DNA of 64,000 nucleotides from Budorcas taxicolor (GCF_023091745.1 NC_068910.1:86122170-86186169), one strand, 5' to 3'; shown: positions 44,196 through 55,588, counted from the first letter of the stretch. Notes: generated by a model from the sequence alone, not told the origin. Program-made: numbers and translations.

Positions 44196-45484
44196 ATAAG
44201 AAAAAATAAATACAACTGTTCTCTTCCAAGTAGAACTTGGTGGAGAGGGGTGGGCTAAGTCACAATTATCACCGCTACCACCAGCAACAAACTTCTTCTC
44301 ACTCCTATTGCTATCTGTACTACTCATTTGGTACTTACTGTTTTATCTTTTATTATCCCTTAATAGCTCAAACATTTGTTTCTTTGACTTTATTGGGAAT
44401 AAGCGATGAATAAGATTCACTTGGTATTCTCTCTTTGCAAGCTGAGAAAATTATCGCCAAGTGGCTGGAAATGTCAAAACCAAGTGAATGTGCTTCGATC
44501 GCTTACATATCCAAATATTCAATACATATAACACATGAACTGAGGCACAGAGTTCAAACTTTTCCCACCCTTCATGAGGGTGTATAAAGAAAAGAGGTTT
44601 AACAAAACTTCATCACACAGTTTCTGGAGTTAAAAGAACTGGGCTGTTTGCCACACCCCACAGCTTGGAATGTAGACAGTCAGGATTTAGGATGTTTAAG
44701 ACTCCAACCAAATTAAAATGATGCAAATCATTGCCTCAGATGGTGGAGAATGTCTGTCCTCCTCCTACGCAAAACGCCTGGGAAACAGGAAATACAAGTT
44801 CAATGAGGATGACCTTTCTGTGGTAGAAAAGTAATCACCATGTGCCAGAGACGAGTGAATGAACATTATTGATATTTCTATGATCAAAGGATACTTAGCT
44901 TTGCTATTGTGACAGCTATTTGACTGCTTCCTTGCCAATCAACACAAGTTAATATGTTCATGGTGACTGAACAATTACAATGGAAACACTTGCTTTTGAT
45001 CCCTGCTACGGTGGATGAAAGAGCCAAGATATGTCCAGGGTGGAAGTAATTCAGAGTTCTTTCAGAGGCATGTACAAATTGGCAACACTGAAGTGCACTT
45101 TAGTCAATGTGGGAATTATGCCGGATAAAAAGGTACCCGAAGTTTTAGTGCTCATTGCATCTTAGGACTGTTTAGCGTCCTATTAGGGGATAATTTCCCA
45201 CACGGTGTGATCTTGTTCGTAGGCGGCATTTTATTTCCTGCAACACAGAACACAGAGAACAGGGCACACCCTGGCCCTTAGGAAGTGATAATGATTTAAT
45301 CCTTTCAATTGGATTTTTCAAACATGACCTAGACTGTATTCAGTGATTCAAACAAGGATAGGAACAATTTACTCTGAGCATTAGCGCCCATATCTGAGCC
45401 AGAGTGAAATGCTAAGAGATGCTCTTTCAGAAGAGCTTTCTATCAATATAGTTATTCCAGATATCATATATTTAGATAGACATC
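44196..45484. other. Repeat-free block
   Basis: About 1.3 kb with higher complexity and several CpGs (near 44505, 45122, 45138, 45175, 45219), no poly-purine/AT runs and no nameable repeat. No gene signature. Confidence 0.5.
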
Positions 45485-45686
45485 AGTTCAGTTCAGTCGC
45501 TCAGTCGTGTCTGACTCTTTGCGACCCCATGAATCGCAGCACGCCAGGCCTCCCTGTCCATCACCAACTCCCGGAGTTCACTCAGACTCATGTCCATCGA
45601 GCCAGTGATTCCACCCAGCCATCTCATTCTCTGTTGTCCCCTTCTCCGCCTGCCCTCAATCCCTCCCAGCATCAGAGTCTTTGCCA
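45485..45686 (-). mobile_element. BovB 3' end, antisense
   Basis: TTCAGTTCAGTCGCTCAGTCG to AGCATCAGAGTCTTTGCC. The minus frame 45493-45687 is an uninterrupted BovB C-terminus (GRRRRGQQRMRWLGG to VAKSQTRLSD), so the copy is young. Confidence 0.93.
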
Positions 45687-45775
45687 ATAGATATTCTTAA
45701 ATATACATATCCTTTAACATATATATATTCTTAAATACATATGTATCCTTAAAAACACATGTATTCTTAAATGTC
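45687..45775. repeat. 35-36-bp degenerate tandem repeat
   Basis: ATTCTTAAAT recurs at 45692, 45727 and 45763 with ACATAT/GTATCC and CCTTWAA between. About 2.3 AT-rich units next to the 5' truncation of the BovB. Confidence 0.75.
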
Positions 45776-45976
45776 TTTCTCCTTATTTTATTTTCTATCT
45801 ATGTATCCATCATCTTAAGCTAGCCACAAGATATTTCTGTTACTTATTGTAAGACAATGTCCTAATTGATACAGAGTATAGATAAACACACACAAAATAT
45901 CCCAGGGGAAATATGGAGAAATGGGATTGATAATCTGGTCTAGATATATGCAAAATCCTATATCTGTCATGGGAAT

Positions 45977-46346
45977 TTAGTTCAGTTTAGTTTAGTTTAG
46001 TTCAGTTCAGTTCAGTCGCTCAGTCGTGTCTGACTCTTTGTGACCTCATGAATTGCAGCACGCCAGGCCTCCCTGTCCATCACCAACTCCCGGAGTTCAC
46101 TCAGACTCAGGTCCATCGAGTCGGTGATGCCATCCAGCCATCTCATCCTCTGCCATCCCCTTCTCCTCCTGCCCCCAATCCCTTCCAGCATCAGGGTCTT
46201 TTCCAATGAGTCAACTCTTCGCATGAGGTGGCCAAAGTATTGGAATTTCAGCTTTAGCATCAGTCCGTCCAAAGAACACCCAGGACTGATCTCCTTTAGA
46301 GTGGACTGGTTGGATCTCCTTGCAGTCCAAGAGATTCTCAAGAGTT
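45977..46346 (-). mobile_element. BovB 3' end, antisense, with expanded pentamer tail
   Basis: Eight TTYAG units (45977-46015, mixing TTTAG and TTCAG), then CGCTCAGTCGTGTCTGACTC through to AGATTCTCAAGAG. The minus frame 46012-46341 is open across the whole C-terminus. Confidence 0.94.
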
Positions 46347-47845
46347 TAGTAATCTATGGTAAAAGAGTTGTGAAACCACTAATTCCAACATCCTGTGTTC
46401 ATTTGGGAACAAGCTCTGGGAGACAGCATGGTGGCCACCAAAGTGTAACAGCAAGGCTTCAGGGCTCATGGTGGCATGGATACTTCTGATAGAATTAAAT
46501 GGTGGAAGAAAGAGAATGACAGATTCAAATATTTAAATTTGGGAACTAGAAATAGATATTTACTTGTTTTTTTCCCCACCTTCCACTAAGCATCCTCTGC
46601 TCTCAGATTCCCTTTGCCTGTCTGATGGTTCTTGCTCAGTTGTTTAAAGATTTTTCTGTTACCATGTCACCTTAGTGATTTCCTTGAAGAGGAAGTTCAT
46701 TATCCTCATGTCTCACCCCGTCCCAACCTCATTCGACCTGCTACTAGAGTTAGGTGTCAGTATAATGAAGGAGATAAACCACAGATAAAACTTTGCAAGT
46801 TAGGTTGCAGTCATGCACATGACAAGGAATCAAAGACTTGTTGGTTTATGTTGGAAAAAATCTGGAGGACATGTGTAAAAACAGAGCTTAGGGTGCTCAG
46901 ACAAGACTGAAACATTTTTAGATCATTGGAACCAGTTGCTAAGATGAAATTCTCTCTTGTCATCCTGTAAACATGGGTTCTTACATAACTTTGTTAAAAC
47001 TTATGATTGTTTTGAAGAAACTAGTAGAATTAATCATTATCTCCAAGTGACTATTATAAGGAAGCACATTTGAAAAATTACTAGTTTAATGGATCTTGTA
47101 ATTTTGGACACTTTGTTAACTGTTCCCTTTTCAGTCCCTTCCTATCCTCCCCTTAGCTGCCTACACTTGGTTTTATTTTCCATCACAACTATCAGTGATA
47201 TATTCAGTCTCACTAAGTTATGAAAAAAGCGTAAGGAACAGCCTTATGTGTACCTTTAAAATTCTTCCATCCTCTTCTCTGAAATCCAGGACTTTTCTTC
47301 CACCTGGCTACAGCAGGAGGAGAGAACTGAGAGTGAAAATATCAAAATCCGTCTTCATATACACATATACACGTCTCTTCTAGACTGCTCCATTCCTAAC
47401 TCACTTTTCTTTTCCAATAAATTAATTTTGTTTCCTTTCACTACTAGAAGTTGCCCTTGAAATGGTCCTAACACTAATACTTTTGATAAACTGTCCTTGA
47501 TAATAATTCTCTGGGAACTGTTTTAGAGAATAGAAAAATTTCTTTCCATCGATTGTAACATATGGCAATTTAATGTTTCTCAAAACAGAAAAAAATAATG
47601 GCAGTAGTTGTTTTCATGAAAGAAAAAAAAGAACAAAGAGATAATCAGAGGTTTAAAAAAGTAATCTGCAAAGGGCCATAAGATACAGAATTAAAATTTT
47701 TAAATTTACTCCAGGTGGAAAAAATAAACTTTAATGTTAAGAAGTAGTATGGAAGCAACAGTAGGATAAGACTGAGAAAGGAAACATAGAGTCAAAAGAA
47801 CATATTCTCTTGGACAGTCTAAAAAAAGAATACATGATAAATGGA
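46347..47845. other. Long stretch without recognisable repeats
   Basis: About 1.5 kb. The plus frame 46632-46910 (92 codons) has no domain I recognise. AT-rich towards 47700. Confidence 0.5.
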
Positions 47846-47847
47846 TT

Positions 47848-48392
47848 GTGGTTGCTGTTGTTCGGTCACTCAATGTTCAGTCCTTTGCAACTCCGTGGAC
47901 TGCGGCACACCAGGTTTACCTGTCCTTCACTCTCTTCTGGAGTTTGCTCAAACTCATGTACATTCACTCAGTGATGCCACCCAACCATCTCATCTCTGCC
48001 ACCCCCTTCTCCTCCTGCCCTCAATCTTCCCCAGCATCAGAGTCTTTTCCAATGAGTCAGCTCTTCATATCAGGTGGCCAAAGTATTGGAATTTCAGCTT
48101 CAGAATCAGTCCCTCCAATGAGTATTCAGGGTAGATTTCCTTTAGGATTGAGTGGTTTGATTTCCTTGCTGTCCAAAGGAATCTTAAGAGTCTTCGTCAG
48201 CAACACAGTTTCAAAGTATCAGTTCTTCAGTGCTCAGCCTCCTTTACGGTCCAACTCTCACATCCATACAAGACTACTGGACAAACCATAGCTTTGACTA
48301 TATGGACCTTTGTAGGCAAAGTGATGTCTCTGCTTTTTAATATGCTGTCTAGGTTTGTCACAGCTTTTCTTCCAAGAAGCAAGCATCTCTGG
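47848..48392 (-). mobile_element. Older BovB LINE, antisense
   Basis: GGTTGCTGTTGTTCGGTCAC (old-type GTT tail) through CAGCATCAGAGTCTTTTCC and CATCCATACAAGACTACTGG to AGAAGCAAGCATC. Diverged and frame-broken. Confidence 0.92.
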
Positions 48393-48543
48393 CTGTTATT
48401 CACTTGTTTTAAAAAATACAAAGACATAATATTAACATATACTCTAAGAATGGGTGCTAGATACATCTGATAAATTTATACAAAGTATTTCAAATGAGTA
48501 TGGGCAGTTTACTGCATGTACCATCATTCTGTAACTTGAAAGG

Positions 48544-48990
48544 TGTCTTAATCAGAGTTCTCCAGAGAAACAGAATCAGTGGGGTGTATACAGAGGGAAA
48601 GATCTATTTTCAGGAATTGACTCCTATGGTTGCAGGACCTAGCAAGTCTGAAATCCATTGGATAAGACTGGAAAGCTAGAAATTCAGCTAAAAGTTGATG
48701 TTGCAATATTGTGTCTAAAGACTGGAAATTCAGGTAGAAGTTCTATATTGCTTCTCAGAGACAGAAATCATTCTATTTTGAAAAAAAAAACCCCTCCGTC
48801 TTTGCTTTCAGGGTCTTCGACAAACTGGGGGAGGTTCACCCATATTCTGGAGGATAAACTACTCAAAGTCCACTGATTCAAATGTTAATTCATTTAAAAG
48901 TTACCTTCACAGCAACATCCAGACTATTGTTGGACCAAGCAACTGGGCACTGTGGTCTAGCCAAGTTGACGTTTGAAATTAACCATCATA
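48544..48990 (+). mobile_element. Old ERVL-type LTR, probable
   Basis: Starts TGTCTTAATCAGAGTTCTCC, includes CAGAGAAACAGAATC, GTCCACTGATTCAAATGTTAA, and ends AAGTTGACGTTTGAAATTAACC near ATCATA. Flanking pentamers AAAGG (48539-48543) and GAAGG (48991-48995) fit a retroviral 5-bp target duplication. A related copy lies at 54571. The exact family name is uncertain. Confidence 0.6.
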
Positions 48991-50007
48991 GAAGGTTGGG
49001 AGAGAAAGAACAGTATGTATCTAATCTAGCAAAAATTGCTTGCAGTCTTTTCTTTCAGGGCCATTGTTTGCCATTGATTTTACTAAATGTTTGGAGTGAC
49101 TTTTAATATTTTGGATACAGGTTCCTGTCTAGTATGTTGTACGAGAATGCTCAGCCATGGCAAATTTTACCAGGGAACATACTTGGATACATTAGGCCCA
49201 TTCTTTTCTGCAAGTCAGCATCTGGTGCTCATGCTTTGCTTACTCATTTAACACAGCATCCCACATATAAAAACAGTGTAAAGCACAGAGTGGACAAGTG
49301 CTAATTAAAATTATACAAATAAGAATTGTGTCTTCAGAAATGAAAGAATGAGAACATTTCGCTCTGACATATTGAGAATCAGAAAAATGAATTAAATAGA
49401 AAGACACACTAGGATATTTTAAGTAGAGTATCAGATTATAAGTCTACATATTGTCATGTGTTACAATTCACTTCTGTTGCTCAGCAGAGCCTACTGTTAG
49501 TTATATCTGGAAACTATATGTCAAGAATTTCTAACAGCATCATGAAAATCAAACCCCACCAAAACTAATGCACAAGCCTGTGTTGTATCTTCAGAAATTG
49601 GGTCTGCTTCTCTCTGATATGACTTTATAATTCGTGTGCCACTCAGAATTATTTTTGTTCTACATTTTACATCATACTTCATGTAATACTTCATACATTT
49701 TACATCAATCTCCACATACAATGAAATAGAAAAGTCATCTCAACAGATTGGCAAGTGGGAAGATAGCAAAAGAAAGCCAATGAATAACCCATAGCTGGGT
49801 TCCAATGAAAAGGTTTTATTTTTGCTTGCTTTTATTTTGCAAATGAATAAAGATGCAATATTTTGCTCTGCATTCTTTAGTGTAATAACTAAAATTCTTT
49901 TTGGCATCACACACCATTTTATATTTTCTCAGTAGTTCATGAATGTCCTTTCTCTTTGAGATACTGTCTGTGTCCAGTCGAAGGAGCACTCAGCTGAAAG
50001 GAAAATG
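48991..50007. other. Unassigned sequence
   Basis: About 1 kb AT-rich, no gene or repeat named. Confidence 0.5.
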
Positions 50008-50029
50008 AAATAAACTTGAAAACCCAAAA

Positions 50030-50331
50030 TTTCTTAAAAAAAAAACAATTAAATTGAAGTATAATTTCTTTACAGTGTTGTGTTAGCTTCTGCTGTACAG
50101 TAGTATGAGTCACCTGTTGTCTACACAGTGGGAGAAGGACAGAGTGGGACACATTGAGACAATAGTATTGACATATATACACCAAATAGTGAAAAACAGA
50201 TGAATGAGAAACCGCGATATAGCATGGGGAGTTCAACTCGGTGTCCTGTGATGACTTACAGGGGTGGAACAGCGGTCAAGTGGAATTCGGGGTGAGAAGG
50301 AGGCTCAAGAGAGAGGGGATATATGTATACA
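50030..50331 (-). mobile_element. L1 3' end with apparent 5' inversion
   Basis: 50040-50118 is the last part of an L1 3' UTR in antisense (GTGTTGTGTTAGCTTCTGCTG), while 50128-50331 is the part just upstream in sense (CATTGACATATATACACC, GTGTCCTGTGATGACTTACA, GGGGATATATGTATAC). AAATAAACTT occurs at 50008-50017 and 50332-50341. An A-run rather than the expected T-run at 50036-50045 is unexplained. Confidence 0.6.
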
Positions 50332-50341
50332 AAATAAACTT

Positions 50342-50670
50342 TCTAGAATGCTAGTGGCCTGGGACACAAATTTATTCCAGAGATTTAGCTGCTCTGAAGA
50401 TGAACTGCAGTGTGTGGATGGGCAGATTTACCTGAGCTTGACATCAGAATATAACTGTTAGAATCCCAAACTAAAACATGTGCCTGGACTCCGCCCTTGA
50501 CGACTTTATCCTTGAGAGGCTCTCGAAAGTGCTGATCAGGCTCTCAGCAGCTGATATCCCCCGAGGAAAATCTGTCCCCAAATGCGGAGTCAGCTTTCTT
50601 GGCTTTTGCCTTCTCTTGGATGTTGATCTGACAATTCTTCACTATCTTATGAGCTTTCCAGCGTAATCTA
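50342..50670 (-). pseudogene. Possible retrocopy tail (unidentified gene)
   Basis: Minus-strand open stretch of about 45 codons ending at a TGA near 50553 reads RLRWKAHKIVKNC, then a lysine/alanine-rich KAKAKKADSAF segment. About 200 bases follow on the minus strand and contain AATAAA (complement of 50370-50375). CpGs (50498-50584) and higher GC stand out from the AT-rich surroundings. This would fit the 3' end of an mRNA-derived copy, but I do not recognise the gene, see no poly(A), and a chance frame is possible. Confidence 0.25.
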
Positions 50671-51599
50671 GCTAGTGGTTTTTATATTATGTCCAGATTT
50701 TCTCCTTTAATAGCAATGTTGGTTCAAAATTTGCAGCCCTAGTTACCATAAGTAGAGTGCATCCCGTTTCTCAACTCTTTAATGCTCCTCCCTGTCTCTC
50801 TTAAATTCAGATGTGCACAATGACCATCATATTGAAGTCCAAAGCCAGGTGTTACACAATATAATTTATTTACTATAATGTGAATAATGTTTGTTTTAAC
50901 CTTATTTATCTAATTTTGCTGAGGCTTAATTGTGCTTATTTAGTGATTTCCTTTGAGCCTCTGGCTGAGGCTTTCTCTCAATTTAAAAAGCCTCCTTACC
51001 TTAAGCTTAGTTATTCTTCTACCCATATGAGAAGGTCTAGCTCAAAATCAATTCCATCTATGCCTTCTTCCTCTACCTCTCCGTGATCACGTCCTAATTT
51101 GAAATACTATTTTATTTATTCTGTCTGATACACACACTGTTTCTATTCACTCAGGGTTGGCAAGTTTGCTGGGCAAGATAATCTTGTTTGCCACCCTGGA
51201 TTGCAAATTTTCCTGAGATGGGATTTAAGCCCTTAGTATAGTATCTTCCTCTCAATGTATTTGAGTACTTCAGATACAATAGGGAGTCTCGCACTTGTTA
51301 GAGAGATTGCTTTGACTATCTCATTGCAAGTTAGAGCCTTTCTCTCTTTGGATCCCATAGAAGCTTCTGAACATTACTTAATTCAGGATGTTTCACTGAG
51401 AGAATTTTAACTGGTATGTGATATTTTTTCCAGTTTGTATTAGTTAAAAATTTTAATGCATATATGAATAAAACTTTAAACCCATGATTTTACAAATATG
51501 GTTGTGGTAATGTGGACATCTTAAGTAATAAGCGTGTTAATGAGCAGATAAAGGGAATCTGCAAAATTCCTAAAGATGGTAGGTAAACGTGGTAGGCTG
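50671..51599. other. Unassigned sequence
   Basis: AT-rich, no gene or nameable repeat. Confidence 0.5.
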
Positions 51600-52260
51600 A
51601 TTGCAAGATTAATTTTCTTCTGTTTGCAGTGTGACTTGGCAGCTCCTCCCAAGGTGTCCTTTCCCCCACCTTTTGACTCTGGACTGGCCTTTTAAGTTGT
51701 TTTGACCAGTAGAACATGTGTGGCAGAAATGACAAAAGGTTAGTTCCAGGCCTGGGCTTCAGACGCCTTGTATATTATTGCTCCCTTGAAATCTTGCTGA
51801 GTAGTTGGAACAAGAAGAGGCTAGTGTGCTAGATGGTGAAGGAGAAAATGAAGCAGAGCTAGGTCTCTCCAGGTATGAACCTCCTTGGTCAACCAGCTCT
51901 CAGATATCTTCTCAGTTCAGTTCAGTTCAGTTCAGTTGCTCAGTCATGTCCGACTCTTTGTGACCCCATGAATTGCAGCATGCCAGGCCTCCCTGTCCAT
52001 CACCATCTCCCGGAGTCCACTCAGACTCACGTCCATCGAGTCCGTGATGCCATCCAGCCATCTCATCCTCTGTCGTCCCCTTCTCCTCCTGCCCTTTCTA
52101 GTCAGCTACAAATGCTTAAGCGAGCCAGCCAAGATCAGCCACAAATGGCTCAAATCAATAAAACCATCCAGCTGACCCAAAGATCGGGAGTGGTGGTGGT
52201 GGAGGAAATGATCATATACCACTGAGGTGTTGTTAAGACGTATTATTGTGATGATGGATA
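51600..52260 (+). mobile_element. MLT1-type LTR, interrupted by BovB
   Basis: TGTGACTTGGCAGCTCCTCC, TTTTGACCAGTAGAACATGTG, GCCTGGGCTTCAGACGCCTTG on the left and CCAGCCAAGATCAGCCACA, CCATCCAGCTGACCC on the right of the BovB follow MLT1 order. Confidence 0.65.
51908..52097 (-). mobile_element. BovB 3' end nested in MLT1
   Basis: Five TTCAG units, GCTCAGTCATGTCCGACTC, to CTTCTCCTCCTGCCC. Short antisense copy. Confidence 0.93.
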
Positions 52261-52639
52261 ATGAATATAGAGCATGACCAAAAGCTGGGAAATACTAAAT
52301 ATGTACTTTACAGAACTATTGTCTTTGATCTTGTGTTATGTTTTTCATAACAGAGCATGATTCAGAATCAATTCCAGAACAAGCCGTGGGAGAACAATAG
52401 ACTAAGGAATTTTTTTCTCCATTGTAATTGAAATAAGTAAACTTTAGAGTCTATTTCTTCTGCTTTTCTTTCTTGTACAATCTTTTCCCAAGTATATGTA
52501 TATTTTTAATCATTCCTGTTAGATTCTAAAAAAGTGGATAGGTAGGGAAGGAAAATGAATGAGGTTTAAAGATATTATCTATCAAAGGGAGAGAGAAATT
52601 CTAGTCAAAATTGCTTTAATAAATTTATTTTCAATTTCA
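52261..52639. other. Unassigned sequence
   Basis: No nameable feature. Confidence 0.5.
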
Positions 52640-52930
52640 TATTTTATTTTTTAGAATAGTTTTAGATTTATAGAAAAAAATTACAAGGACAGTGTTGAGT
52701 GTTCTCATATACTCCACACCCAGTTTTCCCTATTGATAACATCTTAGTATGGTACACATGTTAAAGATTAATGAATTAACACATTATTATTAACCTGAGG
52801 TCTCTATTCAGATTTTCTTACTTCTTACTAAATGTCCTCTTTCAGTTACAAGATCCCATCTAGGATAACACATTATATTTAATCTTCATGTCTCCTTGGA
52901 ATTTGCATTAATACATATTTACTAATCTCC
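52640..52930 (-). mobile_element. Old L1 3' UTR, antisense
   Basis: TTAGAATAGTTTTAGATTTATAG, CACACCCAGTTTTCCCTATTG, GATCCCATCTAGGATAACACA, CTTCATGTCTCCTTGGAAT: old L1M-type UTR pattern. Confidence 0.7.
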
Positions 52931-53064
52931 TTAACTGCTTAAAAGTTTTGAATCCAACTATGATTGGTCAGTAGTCCAATGCCTTCTGCTTTTAAAGAGC
53001 TGAACTGTTGTTTCTCTCTTTAGCCAGGTCAATCTTCTTGAAGGAAGTCTTATATTTACATTTC

Positions 53065-53280
53065 AGAATGATGTGGAAAAGGAGGAAGATTGAGTTTGGA
53101 GCCAGATGGTTCTTGTTTCTGTCCTGGCTTCACTGTTGCCTTTGTGGCCTTGGGTGAGTTTATCTATGAGTCCCAGTCTCTTCCTCTATAAAATAAGAAT
53201 GATATTTCTAAAAGAGATTTGATACTAAACATAAAGTGTTTGTCACCAAAAGCTATATGAAAATAGTAGTTACTTTCTCC
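53065..53280 (+). mobile_element. MIR SINE
   Basis: TTTGGAGCCAGATGGTTCTTG, CTGGCTTCACTGTTGCC, GTGGCCTTGGGTGAGTTTATC, CTCTATAAAATAAGAATGATA: clear MIR core. Confidence 0.82.
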
Positions 53281-53374
53281 TAGGCAGCTTCTTACTTCTT
53301 AGGCAATGAGTACCTGCAGGTACACATATTCTTAACTGGTTGACACATTTCTCCAACCATCTTATCACAGTCCA

Positions 53375-53720
53375 TTTGGACTATTATAGCAAAATGCCAT
53401 AGAACGGGTAGCTTATAAACAACAGAGATTTGTTTCTCCACTTCTAGGGGCTGGAAGTCTGAGGTTAGGATGCCAGCATGGTCAGGTTCTGGTGAAGTCC
53501 CCTTTTCTCCTGCAGACTATACTTCTGCTGTGTTCTCATATGGTGGAAAGGGAGCTGGAGAGATCTCTGGGATTTCTTTTGTAAGAGCACTTATCCCATT
53601 CACGAGAGCTCCACCCTCATGGCCTAATTACTTCCCAACACCTCACCTCCTAACACCATTACATTGGGTGTTACGATTTCAACATATACATTTGGAAGAG
53701 GGCACAGCCAAACAGTTTAT
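53375..53720 (+). mobile_element. Old LTR-like mammalian repeat
   Basis: TTATAGCAAAATGCCATAGA, GTAGCTTATAAACAACAGAG, CTCATATGGTGGAAAGG, CCACCCTCATGGCCTAATTA, TTACGATTTCAACATATACA. A widespread old mammalian repeat pattern; class (LTR) likely, family not assigned. Confidence 0.55.
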
Positions 53721-53721
53721 T

Positions 53722-54063
53722 GTTATCTAGTCACCAGGTTGGGTTCAACTCTTTGCAGCTCCATGGATTGCAGCACACCAGCCCTTCCAGTCCCTCACCA
53801 TCTCACAGAGTTTGCCCAGGTTCATGTCCATCGAATTGGTGATGCCCTCCAACCGTCTCATCCTCTGTCACCCTCTTCTCACTCTTCCTTCAATCTTTCC
53901 CAGAATCAGGGTCTTTTCCAATGATTCAGCTGTTTGCATCAGGTGGCCTGTGTATTGGAACCTCAACTTCAGCATTTGTCCTTCCAGTGAGATTTCAGGG
54001 TTTGTTTCCTTTAGGATTGACTGGTTTGATCTCCTTGCTTTCCAAGGAACTCTTAGGAGTCTA
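53722..54063 (-). mobile_element. Older BovB 3' end, antisense
   Basis: ATCTAGTCACCAGGTTGGGTTC through CAGAATCAGGGTCTTTTCC to AACTCTTAGGAGTC. Diverged. Confidence 0.9.
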
Positions 54064-54570
54064 TAACGTATCCCAAAACACAGTGACATTAAACTGCTAT
54101 GAATTCTCCTCTTCTAAAGTCACTTCTATCAAATTGGGGGCAGAGACTTGACTTTGACTATAGCCATATCAATTTATACTTGCTGAACCTGGTTTCGTTA
54201 CTCGGCAGTATTCATTTGATTGGATTTTTCCAATATTTTCCCTGTATTTCCCTAGGTGTAGAAGCTAGGTTAAATATAGTAACCTTCTCAGGATGGTTAA
54301 TTTTTTCGTATTTATTTTTAAAATAATTTCTTACATTTTATCTTTTTTAAAATTGCAGATACGACTTTCCAGAACCATCTTGTATTCCTACTCACGGAAG
54401 TTTTATTAGATGTATGCTGTACTTTGAGACTGCAAACTTGAATATCAATATAAACTAGAACCCCAAGACTGGAAGGGACTTTGAAAAGAAAATCAGTACA
54501 TCTTTTTCTGATCAGAATTATTTAGAATCATATCCTTCAAAGAGTTTGGACCACCTAAGCTCAGACTCCT
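54064..54570. other. Unassigned sequence
   Basis: No nameable feature. Confidence 0.5.
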
Positions 54571-54957
54571 TGTATTCATCAGGGTTCTCCAGAGAAACAA
54601 AACCAATATAAATGGATTTATTATATGGAATTGGCTCATATGATTATACAATCTGAAATCTGCAGAGATCATGTCCAGTTTGAAGACTATCAGACAGAAA
54701 GAGTTGATGGGTCAATTTGAAGTTTCATATGCAGGATAACTCTCTATTACTTGGGGAAAGTTAAGCATTTTGTTTTATTCAGACCTTCAACTGACTATAA
54801 GAGGCCCACCTACATTATGAAGAGCATTCTGCTTTACTCAGTCTGCCAATTTAAGTGTTAATCTCATTTAAAACATCTCTAGCAAAACACGTAATGTTTG
54901 ACCAAATATTAGGGCCCCTGTGGACCTGTCAAGTTGATACATAAAATTAATCATCAC
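54571..54957 (+). mobile_element. Old ERVL-type LTR, probable
   Basis: TGTATTCATCAGGGTTCTCC, GGAATTGGCTCATATGATTA, CCTTCAACTGACTATAAGAGG, AAGTTGATACATAAAATTAATC ending ATCAC. Same family as 48544-48990 but better preserved in the middle. Confidence 0.62.
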
Positions 54958-55319
54958 CTTTCTCATTCTTCAGAGGAAGATCTGAGACCTGGTGAGGTAC
55001 AGAGATCTTCTCAAGATACAAGTAATGACATGTAAAATCTGAGCCATTGATGTGCTGATAAATGTTTGCAAATCAGATTTCCAAAGGAGAAAAGAAAAGA
55101 TAGGAAAAAAAGGCCTGGATGTAGCACTTACTAGTTACCATGGTGGAAAAGAGAGTAGTGATGAGGAGGAAAAAAATAAGAAGCCAGAGGCGTTTTGCAA
55201 AGATTAAAGATGCCCTGAACTGAGCAATATAATCAAAGCAACTCCTGCACTTAGGGAATAAAAAGAAGCAAAAAGCTATGTCTGAAGTCATTGACTCAGC
55301 CTGCATTAAGTGACAAACT
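54958..55319. other. Unassigned sequence
   Basis: No nameable feature. Confidence 0.5.
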
Positions 55320-55349
55320 ACATCACATCAGTTCTTAAGGGGTCTGAGG

Positions 55350-55558
55350 TACATGTTAGTCACTCAGTCATGTCTGACTTTTTGCAACCCCATGGACTGT
55401 AGCCTGGCTGTCTCCTCTTTCCATGGAATTCTCCAGACAAGAATATTGGAGTGGGTTGCCATTTCCTCCTACAGGGGATCTTTCCAATCCAGGGACTGAA
55501 CCTGAGTCGCCTTCTTTGCAGGCAGATTTCTTACCAGCTGAGCCACCAGGGAAGTCCA
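55350..55558 (-). mobile_element. Bov-tA SINE, antisense, with 30-bp target duplication
   Basis: TACATGTTAGTCACTCAGTC to GAGCCACCAGGGAAGTCC. The 30 bases at 55320-55349 recur at 55559-55588 with three adjacent mismatches (GTT versus ACG at positions 12-14). Confidence 0.95.
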
Positions 55559-55588
55559 ACATCACATCAACGCTTAAGGGGTCTGAGG

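Noticed and set aside
46632..46910. 92-codon plus frame in unique DNA
   Set aside because: No recognisable motif; composition like the surrounding non-coding DNA.
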